Origin: JASJBU01 sp965372385
GTDB lineage: Bacteria; Pseudomonadota; Gammaproteobacteria; Chromatiales; Chromatiaceae
NCBI GenBank assembly: GCA_965372385.1
Contig: CBDVCD010000211.1
Location: 1 to 6,351, forward strand
Reading direction: 5' to 3'
DNA length: 6,351 nucleotides
Shown here: positions 1 through 5,634 of the stretch, piece after piece
Layout of the letters: each line of letters opens with the position of its first letter
How positions within the stretch are numbered: the first letter of the stretch is position 1
Position numbers and translations under genes: made by a program
The notes under the pieces: generated by a model
Seen by the model: only the letters and a program-made list of their open reading frames with translations
Databases searched by the model: none
What the model was told of the DNA's origin: nothing

Positions 1-716
1 TTGTAGAACCAGCAGCCTTCGAAGATGGCGGCGAAGAAGAGGTAGGCCATGACGAAGTTCTGCAGTTCGTCCGGATCGCGTAGGTCAATGTCGGGACGCA
101 GCACGGAGGAGAGACGGCGGTTGGTGATCTGGATCTTGCGGTTGATCTCCGGCACCACCCGGTAGCGGTTGTAGATCTCGCCCTGGTCGAGGCCGATGGT
201 CTCGATACAGTGCTGGTAGGTCCAGGTGTGAAGGGACTCTTCGTAGACCTGGCGTGCCTGGTAGATCTGCAGTTCGGGAGCGGACATCTTCTCCATCACA
301 GCCAGGCCGATGTTGCGCATCGCCAGGATGTCGGAAGTGGTGAGATAGGATAGCACGTTCTCGTAGACGTGGCGCTCTTCCAGGGTCAGTTTGTAGTGGT
401 AGTCATGGACATCCTGGGCCATGTTGATGTCCAGCGGCGTCCAGTGGTTCTTGTTGGCGTTGAGGAAGTACTCCCAGGCCCATGGGTACTTGAAGGGCGC
501 CAGCTGGTTGATGTCGGTCATGCCGTTGATGACCCGCTTGTCATCCGGATTGACCGGTTTCATGTCCAGCGGATTGACTGGCTCGAGCTCAGGCTTGACC
601 GGTGCCTTGGCAAGTGCTTCCTCCACCACATGAGGGTGAGCAGGTTGCGGCTCTGCTTTCTGTTCCGTGGCGGGTACCGGTGCCAGTGGAGCCAGTGGAT
701 CGTCCCAATTCAGCAT
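1..716 (-). CDS. nrdB: Class Ia ribonucleotide reductase small (beta) subunit NrdB, 3' part missing
   Basis: The small subunit houses the diiron-tyrosyl radical cofactor that starts catalysis in NrdA, in the cytoplasm. I translated 238 residues by hand from the ATG at 716; the gene runs off the left edge. Residues 1-65 form a Pro-rich, low-complexity extension in which the motif PVNP occurs twice; the ferritin-like domain follows. Visible cofactor residues, matched to the E. coli enzyme, are D129 (D84), E160 and H163 (E115, H118), radical Tyr Y167 (Y122) in the stretch ESLHTWTY, and E233 (E204) in FEGCWFY. The last two ligands (E238 and H241 equivalents) lie beyond the window. The start is supported by an AGAGGA ribosome site 6 bases upstream. 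It lies downstream of nrdA on the same strand, 156 bases after its stop, so co-transcription is likely. Nothing visible is broken. Family assignment is very secure; integrity of the missing end is unknown. Confidence 0.96.
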   Translation of the reverse strand, partial: MLNWDDPLAPLAPVPATEQKAEPQPAHPHVVEEALAKAPVKPELEPVNPLDMKPVNPDDKRVINGMTDINQLAPFKYPWAWEYFLNANKNHWTPLDINMAQDVHDYHYKLTLEERHVYENVLSYLTTSDILAMRNIGLAVMEKMSAPELQIYQARQVYEESLHTWTYQHCIETIGLDQGEIYNRYRVVPEINRKIQITNRRLSSVLRPDIDLRDPDELQNFVMAYLFFAAIFEGCWFY

Positions 717-722
717 ATTTTT

Positions 723-728
723 TCCTCT
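723..728 (-). promoter_or_regulatory. Ribosome binding site of nrdB
   Basis: Reads AGAGGA on the minus strand, 6 bases before the ATG at 716. It fixes the nrdB start and shows that nrdB is translated from its own site despite the long gap after nrdA. Confidence 0.8.
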
Positions 729-743
729 TTGGTAATTTGCTTG

Positions 744-850
744 TTCACCACAGAGAGCACGAAGATATTATTCATATGAAGTGCTTGGGGGCGTTGTGGG
801 AGAGCCCAAACGATCATAATCTTCGTGTCCTCTGTGTGCTTCGTGGTGAA
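744..850. repeat. Imperfect inverted-repeat element between nrdA and nrdB
   Basis: The left arm at 744-766 (starting TTCACCACAGAG, ending CACGAAGAT) matches the reverse complement of the right arm at 819-850. The match is 8 bases at the outer end, then a 9-base stretch (GAAGCACAC) present only in the right arm, then 15 bases with two mismatches. Between the arms lie a perfect 10-bp palindrome (TTCATATGAA, 771-780) and a smaller stem (TTGGG at 785-789 with CCCAA at 805-809). The arm sequence, built from repeated CACAGAG/CACGAAG units, resembles dispersed intergenic repeats that I recall from many environmental proteobacteria; that is memory, not a search. In the nrdAB transcript it would fold into a long hairpin 22 bases after the nrdA stop, and could affect termination, mRNA processing or the NrdA:NrdB ratio. 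No target-site duplication is visible. Confidence 0.7.
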
Positions 851-872
851 TGACTTATCTTGGGTTGATTGT

Positions 873-3800
873 TTACTGGCAAGCCTCACATTCCGGGTCG
901 AGGATGGAGCAGGCCTGGGGGGCTTCGTTGCCGCCGCCGACCAGGTCTACACCGCTACCGCTCTGTTTGACCGAGGTCTTCTCCGCGCCGGTGGCGCCGA
1001 TGGAACGCAGGTAGTAGGTGGTCTTCAGGCCCCGTACCCAGGCCAGCTTATAAAGGTTGTCGAGCGCCTTGCCGGAAGGCTCCGCCATGTAGAGGTTGAG
1101 GGACTGGCCCTGGTCGATCCACTTCTGCCGCCGTGCGCCGGCCTCCACCAGCCAGCGGGCGTCGATCTCGAAGGCGGTAGCGTAGGTGGCCTTGAACTCC
1201 ACCGGGATGCGGTCGATGGTCTGCAGGGAACCGTCGTAGTATTTCAGGTCGTTGATCATCACCTCGTCCCACAGATCCAGTTTCTTCAGATCATGCACCA
1301 TGTAGGGGTTGACCACGGTGAACTCGCCAGAGAGGTTCGATTTGACGAACAGGTTCTGATAGGTGGGCTCGATGGACTGGCTCACCCCACAGATGTTGGA
1401 GATGGTGGCAGTGGGCGCGATCGCCATGGTGTTGGAGTTGCGCATACCTTGGCGCTTCACTTTCTCGCGCAGGCCGTCCCAGTCCAGGGTCTGGCTCTCG
1501 TCCAGCTGCAGGTAGTCGCCACGCTCCGCCTTCAGCAGTTTCACCGAGTCGATGGGCAGTATGCCCTGGCTCCACAGGGAGCCCTCGAAGGTGGAGTAAC
1601 GACCACGTTCCTCCGCCAAGTCGGAAGAGGCCTGTATCGCGTAGTAGCTGACTGCTTCCATGGAACGGTCGGCGAACTCCAGTGCCTGTTCCGAGGCGTA
1701 GGCCAGTCGCATCTTATACAGGGCGTCCTGAAAACCCATGATGCCCAACCCTACCGGCCGGTGGCGCAGGTTGGAGTTACGTGCCTGGGGCACGGTGTAG
1801 TAGTTGTAGTCGATGACATTGTCGAGCATGCGCATGGCGGTGGTGATGGTCTGCTCCAGCTTCGCCAGGTTCAGGCCGCTCTCGTCCACATGGGCGGGCA
1901 GGTTGACCGAGCCCAGGTTGCATACCGCGATCTCATTGTCGTTGGTGTGCAGGGTGATCTCGGTGCAGAGATTGGAGCTGTGCACCATGCCGACGTGCTG
2001 GTTGGTGTAGCGCAGGTTGCAGGGGTCTTTGAAGGTGACCCAGGGATGGCCGGTTTCGAACAACAGGCCGAGCATCTTACGCCACAGATCCACCGCCTTG
2101 ACGGTTCGGTGTATGCTCATTTCACCGCTGGCCGCCTTCGCCTCGTAGGCGGTGTAGGCCTGCTCGAAGGCCTGGCCGGTGAGATCGTGCAGGTCCGGGG
2201 TCTCGTTGGGGGAGAACAGGGTCCACTCCTGCTCCTCCACCACCCGCCGCATGAACAGGTCCGGGATCCAGTTGGCGGTGTTCATGTCGTGGGTGCGGCG
2301 GCGGTCGTCGCCGGTGTTCTTGCGCAGGTCGAGGAAGTCCTCGATGTCGATGTGCCAGGTCTCCAGATAGGCGCAGACCGCGCCCTTACGTTTGCCGCCG
2401 TTGTGGGCGAGCGCAGCGGTTGTCATGTAGGAGTGGTCACCTTCGACTTTCAGGTCATAGACGAAGGGAATGGGAGTAATATCGGCTACCGAACGTACCC
2501 GCGTGAAGAGCTGGTTTTTCCACTGCAGCCAGTTGAACTTGGTCAGTGGCTTGCATCCGATGCGCTCAGCAATCGCCTTGACCGCGGGCACACGCAGATC
2601 ATAGGCCTTGCAGATACCGTTGAAATAGATGCTTTTACCATCTGCACGCACCCCTTGGTGGGTCTGCTCGCGTTCTCGGTACTGGCCCGCACAGGGTATG
2701 CCGAGGCGTAGCAGCTGGTAACGCAGCCCCTCGATCAACGATTGAGAGGTATTGGTGAAATAGATCTCCTTGCCACGGCTGATGCCACCATCGGTCTCCA
2801 GCAACCCCTGGATAAGCGCGAGGGTCTGGTTTTCCGGCAGATGGGCGTAACGCCGGGCGATGCGCTTGTTATTATCCGCGTCGTAGAGGTCTTCACGGGA
2901 AAAGACAAAGCCGGGCTTGTCACCCCGAACCAGCTGCCCGGTGGTGGCGTCTCTGGCGACACCGTAACCGGCGGACCAGCCGATCTGCAGATAATTCGGA
3001 CGTTCATTCTTGATCCAGTAGTGTATGCCTCGTGCTTCGAGGTAGTTACGCACGAACTCGAGGTGGGTGTCTTTGTCTGGGTTGCCCGAAACACCCCATT
3101 CGAGACCATGCTTGGCACAGTGACCATCACCGAGCAGGACGCCATAGAGACGGGCGTCATCCTCGTGGAATTCCTCCACGGGGACGATCTCTTGCGGTAT
3201 CACCTGGGCCACATAATCACCCGCTTTGAGCTGACCGGCTTCCACCCACTGGGGTTTGACCTTCTGGCTTTCCAGCCAGCGGTAACTACGCTCACCGGCC
3301 TGCTCCATGGGGATGCCCTGGAGTGCCCACAGCGGGTGGCCGGAGGTAACCCGCAGGGGCGAGATGGCATGTTTGACATCGATCTCAACCATGGGATCGG
3401 TCTGGTTGTAGGCCATGCGCTGGGTGACCTCGCGGTAGCTGCCCCGTTGCCCGAGGACCAAATCGCCCTGTTCGATATCCTTGATGGGCTTGACGCCTTC
3501 GGCGGTGTACACCAGCGTATCCGGGGCGAAACATTGATTCACCGCCACCGCAGTGTCGTTGGCCACCTTGAGGAAGGGCACGACCCCTTGGGACTTGCCG
3601 TTGGTGCCCTTGATGTGGGAACCGAGGCCGCGCACCCGGGTCCAGTCGTTGCCCAGGCCGCCGGCGAACTTGGAGAGCAGGGCATTATCCTTGATCGCCG
3701 AGTAGATGCCGTCCAGGTCGTCGGCCACGGTGGTCAGGTAGCAGCTGGAGAGCTGCGGACGCAGGGTGCCGGAGTTGAACAGGGTCGGCGTGGAGCTCAT

Positions 3801-4883
3801 GAAGTCGAAGGAGGAGAGTAGCTCGTAGAACTCGATGGCGCGGCTCTCGCGGTCGATCTCGTTGATCGCCAGACCCATGGCAACACGCATGAAGAAGGCC
3901 TGGGGCAGCTCGAAGCGCACGCCGTCCTCGCTGTGGATGAAGTAGCGGTCGTAGAGGGTCTGCAGACCCAGATAGGTGAACTGCAGGTCGCGCTCCGGTT
4001 TGATCGCGGTGGTGATGCGCGCCAGGTCGTACTGGCCAAGGCGGCCATCCAGCAGCTCCAGCTCCTCCGCCTGTTTGAGGTAGGCCTTGAAGTAATCCCC
4101 GTAGCGTTCGCCCATCTCGGTCTGGGTGTTGACGTTGGTCTCCAATGCGAGAAACCCCAGGCCCTCACGGCGCATGATGTCGAGCAACAGGCGGGCGGCC
4201 ACCTGGGAGTAGTTGGGCTCCTGGTCGATCAGGGTGCGCGCGCTCATCACCAGGGTCTGGGAGACGTCGCTCTCCTTCACCCCGTCGAACAGGTTGCGAC
4301 AGGTGTCGTCGATGATACGCTTGGCGTCCACCTCCTCCAGGCCGTTGCAGGCCTCGTTCACCAGGGCGTGCAGCCGGGCCACATCCAGGGGCCGGATGGT
4401 GCCGTCCTTCAGGGTGACATTGACCAGCTGTTCCTGGGGCAGGCCTTCCAATTCCGCCTTCTGGGCCGCCTTTTCCGCGCGTCTTTGCGCCTGCTGTTCG
4501 CGATAGAGCACATAGGCGCGGGCAATCTTGTGTTCCCCGGAGCGCATCAGGGACAGCTCCACCTGATCCTGGATGTCCTCGATGTGTACCGTGCCGCCCT
4601 CTGGCATGCGGCGGGTCAGGGCCTGTACCACCTGTTCGGTGAGTTCCCTGACCCTGTCGTGGATGCGGCCGGAGGCAGCGGCACTGCCGCCCTCCACCGC
4701 GAGGAAGGCCTTGGTCACCGCGATGGTGATCTTGCTGGGATCGAAATGGGTGACCTTACCGTTGCGGCGGATAACCTGAACGGCGCCCAGCGAGTGGCTG
4801 CTGCTATGTTCCGATGCCGATTTTGCGCTGATCGGTGGCTTGGGTGTGGCAGTCAAGTCGATGGGGGCTGCTTCTATGGCCAT
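873..4883 (-). CDS. nrdA: Class Ia ribonucleoside-diphosphate reductase large (alpha) subunit NrdA, intein-containing precursor
   Basis: It reduces ribonucleoside diphosphates to deoxy forms with NrdB, in the cytoplasm. The precursor is 1336 residues; removing the intein at residues 451-828 leaves 958, as expected for the two-ATP-cone type found in Pseudomonas. Order: variable N-terminus (1-33), ATP-cone 1 (about 35-126, starting VQVIRRNGK), ATP-cone 2 (about 153-245, starting VNVTLKDGT), then the ten-stranded barrel. Catalytic residues by alignment to E. coli: C381 (C225), N971, C973 and E975 (N437, C439, E441, in SNLCTE), C988 (C462), Y1290 and Y1291 (Y730, Y731). The tail ends CEAC (C1332, C1335), with a further Cys at 1325, consistent with the redox-relay cysteines. 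The start ATG has a CAGGAG ribosome site 5 bases upstream. It is first in an operon with nrdB. Two cones imply dATP feedback inhibition. Function depends on what the intein does, since it interrupts specificity loop 2. Confidence 0.97.
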   Translation of the reverse strand: MAIEAAPIDLTATPKPPISAKSASEHSSSHSLGAVQVIRRNGKVTHFDPSKITIAVTKAFLAVEGGSAAASGRIHDRVRELTEQVVQALTRRMPEGGTVHIEDIQDQVELSLMRSGEHKIARAYVLYREQQAQRRAEKAAQKAELEGLPQEQLVNVTLKDGTIRPLDVARLHALVNEACNGLEEVDAKRIIDDTCRNLFDGVKESDVSQTLVMSARTLIDQEPNYSQVAARLLLDIMRREGLGFLALETNVNTQTEMGERYGDYFKAYLKQAEELELLDGRLGQYDLARITTAIKPERDLQFTYLGLQTLYDRYFIHSEDGVRFELPQAFFMRVAMGLAINEIDRESRAIEFYELLSSFDFMSSTPTLFNSGTLRPQLSSCYLTTVADDLDGIYSAIKDNALLSKFAGGLGNDWTRVRGLGSHIKGTNGKSQGVVPFLKVANDTAVAVNQCFAPDTLVYTAEGVKPIKDIEQGDLVLGQRGSYREVTQRMAYNQTDPMVEIDVKHAISPLRVTSGHPLWALQGIPMEQAGERSYRWLESQKVKPQWVEAGQLKAGDYVAQVIPQEIVPVEEFHEDDARLYGVLLGDGHCAKHGLEWGVSGNPDKDTHLEFVRNYLEARGIHYWIKNERPNYLQIGWSAGYGVARDATTGQLVRGDKPGFVFSREDLYDADNNKRIARRYAHLPENQTLALIQGLLETDGGISRGKEIYFTNTSQSLIEGLRYQLLRLGIPCAGQYREREQTHQGVRADGKSIYFNGICKAYDLRVPAVKAIAERIGCKPLTKFNWLQWKNQLFTRVRSVADITPIPFVYDLKVEGDHSYMTTAALAHNGGKRKGAVCAYLETWHIDIEDFLDLRKNTGDDRRRTHDMNTANWIPDLFMRRVVEEQEWTLFSPNETPDLHDLTGQAFEQAYTAYEAKAASGEMSIHRTVKAVDLWRKMLGLLFETGHPWVTFKDPCNLRYTNQHVGMVHSSNLCTEITLHTNDNEIAVCNLGSVNLPAHVDESGLNLAKLEQTITTAMRMLDNVIDYNYYTVPQARNSNLRHRPVGLGIMGFQDALYKMRLAYASEQALEFADRSMEAVSYYAIQASSDLAEERGRYSTFEGSLWSQGILPIDSVKLLKAERGDYLQLDESQTLDWDGLREKVKRQGMRNSNTMAIAPTATISNICGVSQSIEPTYQNLFVKSNLSGEFTVVNPYMVHDLKKLDLWDEVMINDLKYYDGSLQTIDRIPVEFKATYATAFEIDARWLVEAGARRQKWIDQGQSLNLYMAEPSGKALDNLYKLAWVRGLKTTYYLRSIGATGAEKTSVKQSGSGVDLVGGGNEAPQACSILDPECEACQ
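2400..3533 (-). mobile_element. In-frame intein with LAGLIDADG homing endonuclease inside nrdA loop 2
   Basis: A 378-residue insertion (precursor residues C451-N828) that normal NrdA lacks; the flanks VNQ and GGKRKGA join into an unbroken RNR sequence. Splicing blocks are recognisable: block A starts CFAPDTLVYT with Cys1; block B is VTSGHPLW with T513 and H516; block F is VYDLKVEGDH with H817; block G ends ALAHN with H827 and N828. The endonuclease lies between, with two LAGLIDADG motifs, LYGVLLGDGH (about 579-588, acidic D586) and LIQGLLETDGG (about 690-700, acidic D698), so it could be active in homing. It is not a class 3 intein, because Cys1 is present and block F has Asp where class 3 has Cys. 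The oddity is the residue after Asn: Gly829, not Cys, Ser or Thr, so the standard transesterification has no acceptor. Boundaries are exact from the flanking homology; whether it splices is unknown. Confidence 0.93.
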
Positions 4884-4888
4884 GTTTT

Positions 4889-4894
4889 CTCCTG
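4889..4894 (-). promoter_or_regulatory. Ribosome binding site of nrdA
   Basis: Reads CAGGAG on the minus strand, 5 bases before the ATG at 4883, and selects this start. An earlier in-frame start would need to lie inside the long leader, where I see no comparable site. Confidence 0.8.
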
Positions 4895-5033
4895 TGAATT
4901 GGGCTTCACTTGTCCTGTACGAAGGGCGATGCTGCTGCCGCCGATTTAGTCAATGAATTATCCGAGGCTTGATTGCGGGCATATCCGCCAGGAGAGGCCT
5001 CATTTCTGCTTGATGTCTGGTACTTATGCCAAA

Positions 5034-5064
5034 CTTTCAGCTAACCCGGCTGGGCGTCTGAAAG
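5034..5064 (-). other. Stem-loop in nrdA leader
   Basis: CTTTCAG at 5034-5040 pairs perfectly with CTGAAAG at 5058-5064. Inside, CCC at 5045-5047 can pair with GGG at 5052-5054, giving a 7-bp stem, a small internal loop, a 3-bp stem and a 4-base loop. No T-run follows on either strand, so it is not an intrinsic terminator. Confidence 0.45.
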
Positions 5065-5111
5065 CCTGGTCCGTGGTTAATGTTTCTCAACCTTTTGCCG
5101 CTCCCACCTCA

Positions 5112-5130
5112 GAACCGCCTTCGGCGTTTC
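5112..5130 (-). other. Stem-loop in nrdA leader
   Basis: GAACCGCC and GGCGTTTC pair over 8 positions with one mismatch around a 3-base loop. In the nrdA transcript the tip reads GCC-GAA-GGC. It may belong to the same structured leader segment as the neighbouring palindromes. Confidence 0.4.
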
Positions 5131-5169
5131 ATCAGGTACTTCCCGAACTCGCTAGCTCGTTCTGGTCGT

Positions 5170-5208
5170 GCGCTTCCATGCGCTTGCGGCATTTGTACAT
5201 CCATGTAC
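5170..5208. repeat. Two tandem small palindromes sharing an ATGGA core
   Basis: GCGC-TTCCAT-GCGC at 5170-5183 and GTAC-ATCCAT-GTAC at 5195-5208 share the same layout: 4-bp arms around a six-base centre reading ATGGAA or ATGGAT on the minus strand. The second extends to 6-bp arms. They sit at the very start of the predicted nrdA transcript. Different arms with the same loop indicate compensatory change, as in palindromic intergenic repeat families; the family itself I cannot name. Confidence 0.5.
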
Positions 5209-5214
5209 GTCAAA

Positions 5215-5230
5215 TCACAATATATACGCA
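5215..5230 (-). promoter_or_regulatory. NrdR box 1, over the -10
   Basis: Reads TGCGTATATATTGTGA on the minus strand. Its half TATATTGTG fits the known NrdR-box pattern (ACAC-W-ATAT-W-GTGT type); the other half is more degenerate. NrdR is the dATP/ATP-sensing repressor of RNR operons, and binding here would block RNA polymerase at the -10. Confidence 0.75.
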
Positions 5231-5246
5231 GATAGAACAATGTCAA
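5219..5246 (-). promoter_or_regulatory. sigma70-type promoter of nrdAB
   Basis: On the minus strand, TTGACA (5241-5246, a perfect -35) is followed by a 16-base spacer and TATATT (5219-5224, five of six for the -10). The predicted start of transcription is near 5212. NrdR boxes cover the -10 and abut the -35, as expected for a repressible nrd promoter, which strengthens the call. Confidence 0.8.
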
Positions 5247-5262
5247 CCACAATATGTTGTGT
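5247..5262 (-). promoter_or_regulatory. NrdR box 2, immediately upstream of the -35
   Basis: Reads ACACAACATATTGTGG on the minus strand, a near-palindromic close match to the NrdR box. Its centre lies 32 bp from that of box 1, three helical turns, with 16 bp between the boxes. This is the paired spacing usual for NrdR sites, where NrdR binds both boxes cooperatively. Confidence 0.85.
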
Positions 5263-5269
5263 ATCAGGC

Positions 5270-5278
5270 TGTGAATAA
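5270..5278 (-). promoter_or_regulatory. DnaA box, proximal
   Basis: TTATTCACA on the minus strand, a perfect match to the TTATNCACA consensus, about 24 bp upstream of the -35. DnaA regulation of nrdAB is established in E. coli, where DnaA boxes also lie upstream of the promoter. A weaker copy (TCACCCACA, two mismatches) lies at 5291-5299. Confidence 0.75.
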
Positions 5279-5291
5279 GCTTGTGCAAGCT
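5278..5291. repeat. Inverted repeat between the DnaA boxes
   Basis: AGCTTG-TG-CAAGCT, with 6-bp perfect arms and a 2-base centre. It starts at the last base of the proximal DnaA box. It could be an operator for an unidentified regulator; no known site is recognised. Confidence 0.4.
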
Positions 5292-5301
5292 GTGGGTGAG
5301 T

Positions 5302-5310
5302 TGTGGATAA
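5302..5310 (-). promoter_or_regulatory. DnaA box, distal
   Basis: TTATCCACA on the minus strand, the strongest DnaA-box form. It has the same orientation as the proximal box and lies exactly 32 bp from it, so both present on the same helix face. The pair argues for control of the nrd promoter rather than chance. Confidence 0.78.
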
Positions 5311-5339
5311 AATTGCCGGATATATGACTATTCGACGGT

Positions 5340-5370
5340 AAATCACGGGCTTATCCAATCGTCGTGATTT
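5340..5370. repeat. Inverted repeat upstream of the nrd control region
   Basis: AAATCACG at 5340-5347 and CGTGATTT at 5363-5370 are perfect 8-bp arms separated by 15 bases. The spacer begins with a degenerate DnaA-like TTATCCAAT (5351-5359). Read on the plus strand, only a short T-run (TTTT, 5368-5371) follows the stem-loop, and no gene leads into it, so an operator is as likely as a structured RNA. Confidence 0.4.
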
Positions 5371-5378
5371 TGTCCACA
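5370..5378 (+). promoter_or_regulatory. Possible weak DnaA box
   Basis: TTGTCCACA, one mismatch from TTATNCACA, in the opposite orientation to the two perfect boxes and 60-70 bp beyond the distal one. A single-mismatch 9-mer can occur by chance; it is listed because of the neighbouring perfect boxes. Confidence 0.35.
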
Positions 5379-5379
5379 G

Positions 5380-5619
5380 TCAGGTGAAAAAACAGTTCAG
5401 GAATTAAAGGTTTGTGGTGGTGTTTTCTGGAGAGTGAAATGGTTCTCATTGAGTGGCAGCGCATCAGCCGCATTTTGTCGAGCGGGTAAGAAAAAGGGAG
5501 GCTTAGGTTTTCCTTCCCAGGCGCCTGTGTCGCTTGAAAAAGCGTTGGCATTCAGAGGGTAGATTGCGTATTGTTTGCAGCAGTTTGGAAAGCCCTACAA
5601 GATGTAGTGTCAAGATGAT
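5380..5619 (+). other. Divergent intergenic stretch upstream of the CBS gene
   Basis: About 240 bases without a supportable gene; the minus-strand open frame at 5351-5551 has no ribosome site and an unconvincing composition. Small items seen: a 10-bp palindrome CAGGCGCCTG (5518-5527), a small stem-loop CGCTT-GAAA-AAGCG (5531-5544), and a weak promoter candidate for the CBS gene, TTGGCA (5545-5550), 18 bases, TATTGT (5569-5574), whose -10 matches only four of six positions. The real promoter of the CBS gene is therefore not identified. Confidence 0.35.
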
Positions 5620-5625
5620 GAGGAG
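5620..5625 (+). promoter_or_regulatory. Ribosome binding site of the CBS-domain gene
   Basis: GAGGAG, 9 bases before the ATG at 5635. Strong sequence at a slightly long but usual distance; it supports this start. Confidence 0.75.
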
Positions 5626-5634
5626 TCTGTTTCG

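Larger units (their letters stand above)
4884..5212 (-). other. Long structured 5' leader of nrdA
   Basis: If transcription starts about 7 bases after the -10 at 5219-5224, the nrdA transcript begins near 5212 and has roughly 329 untranslated bases. I see no convincing gene here: the open frame at 4953-5327 on the plus strand lacks a ribosome site and runs across the nrd promoter. The leader contains several potential stem-loops (5034-5064, 5112-5130 and the twin palindromes at 5170-5208). I do not recognise a known riboswitch; a CTGATGA stretch near 5130 recalls a hammerhead core, but the required GAAA segment is missing. The leader may be regulatory, or an intergenic repeat may have been inserted between promoter and gene. 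Confidence 0.5.

Noticed and set aside
825..2711. 628-residue open frame on the plus strand across nrdA
   Set aside because: Antisense to a fully convincing NrdA sequence; composition is typical of the opposite strand of a GC-rich gene, with no ribosome site or recognisable domain.
2400..3533. Class 3 or class 2 intein as an explanation for the missing +1 nucleophile
   Set aside because: Cys1 is present, and block F has Asp where class 3 inteins have the alternative Cys, so those mechanisms do not fit.
2742..3821. 359-residue plus-strand open frame over the intein
   Set aside because: Mirror of nrdA and the intein in GC-rich DNA; no family resemblance.
3933..4949. 338-residue plus-strand open frame over the nrdA 5' part
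   Set aside because: Antisense to the ATP-cones; no ribosome site.
5104..5135. CTGATGA followed by a GC stem, resembling a hammerhead ribozyme core, on the minus strand
   Set aside because: After the stem the sequence reads TCTGAGG rather than the required GAAA, and no matching cleavage-site stem was found.
4953..5327. 124-residue plus-strand open frame in the nrdA leader
   Set aside because: No ribosome site, runs through the NrdR and DnaA boxes and the promoter, and the protein looks random.
5351..5359. TTATCCAAT as a further DnaA box
   Set aside because: Two mismatches at the most conserved 3' end (CA); the same TTATCCAATC also occurs at 6205-6214, away from any promoter, which suggests chance.
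5270..5378. Replication origin based on clustered DnaA boxes
   Set aside because: Only two perfect boxes, no AT-rich unwinding stretch, no dnaA, dnaN or gidA nearby; position relative to the nrd promoter explains them better.
5351..5551. 66-residue minus-strand open frame upstream of the nrd promoter
   Set aside because: No ribosome site before its ATG and no recognisable features; it lies in a regulatory stretch.
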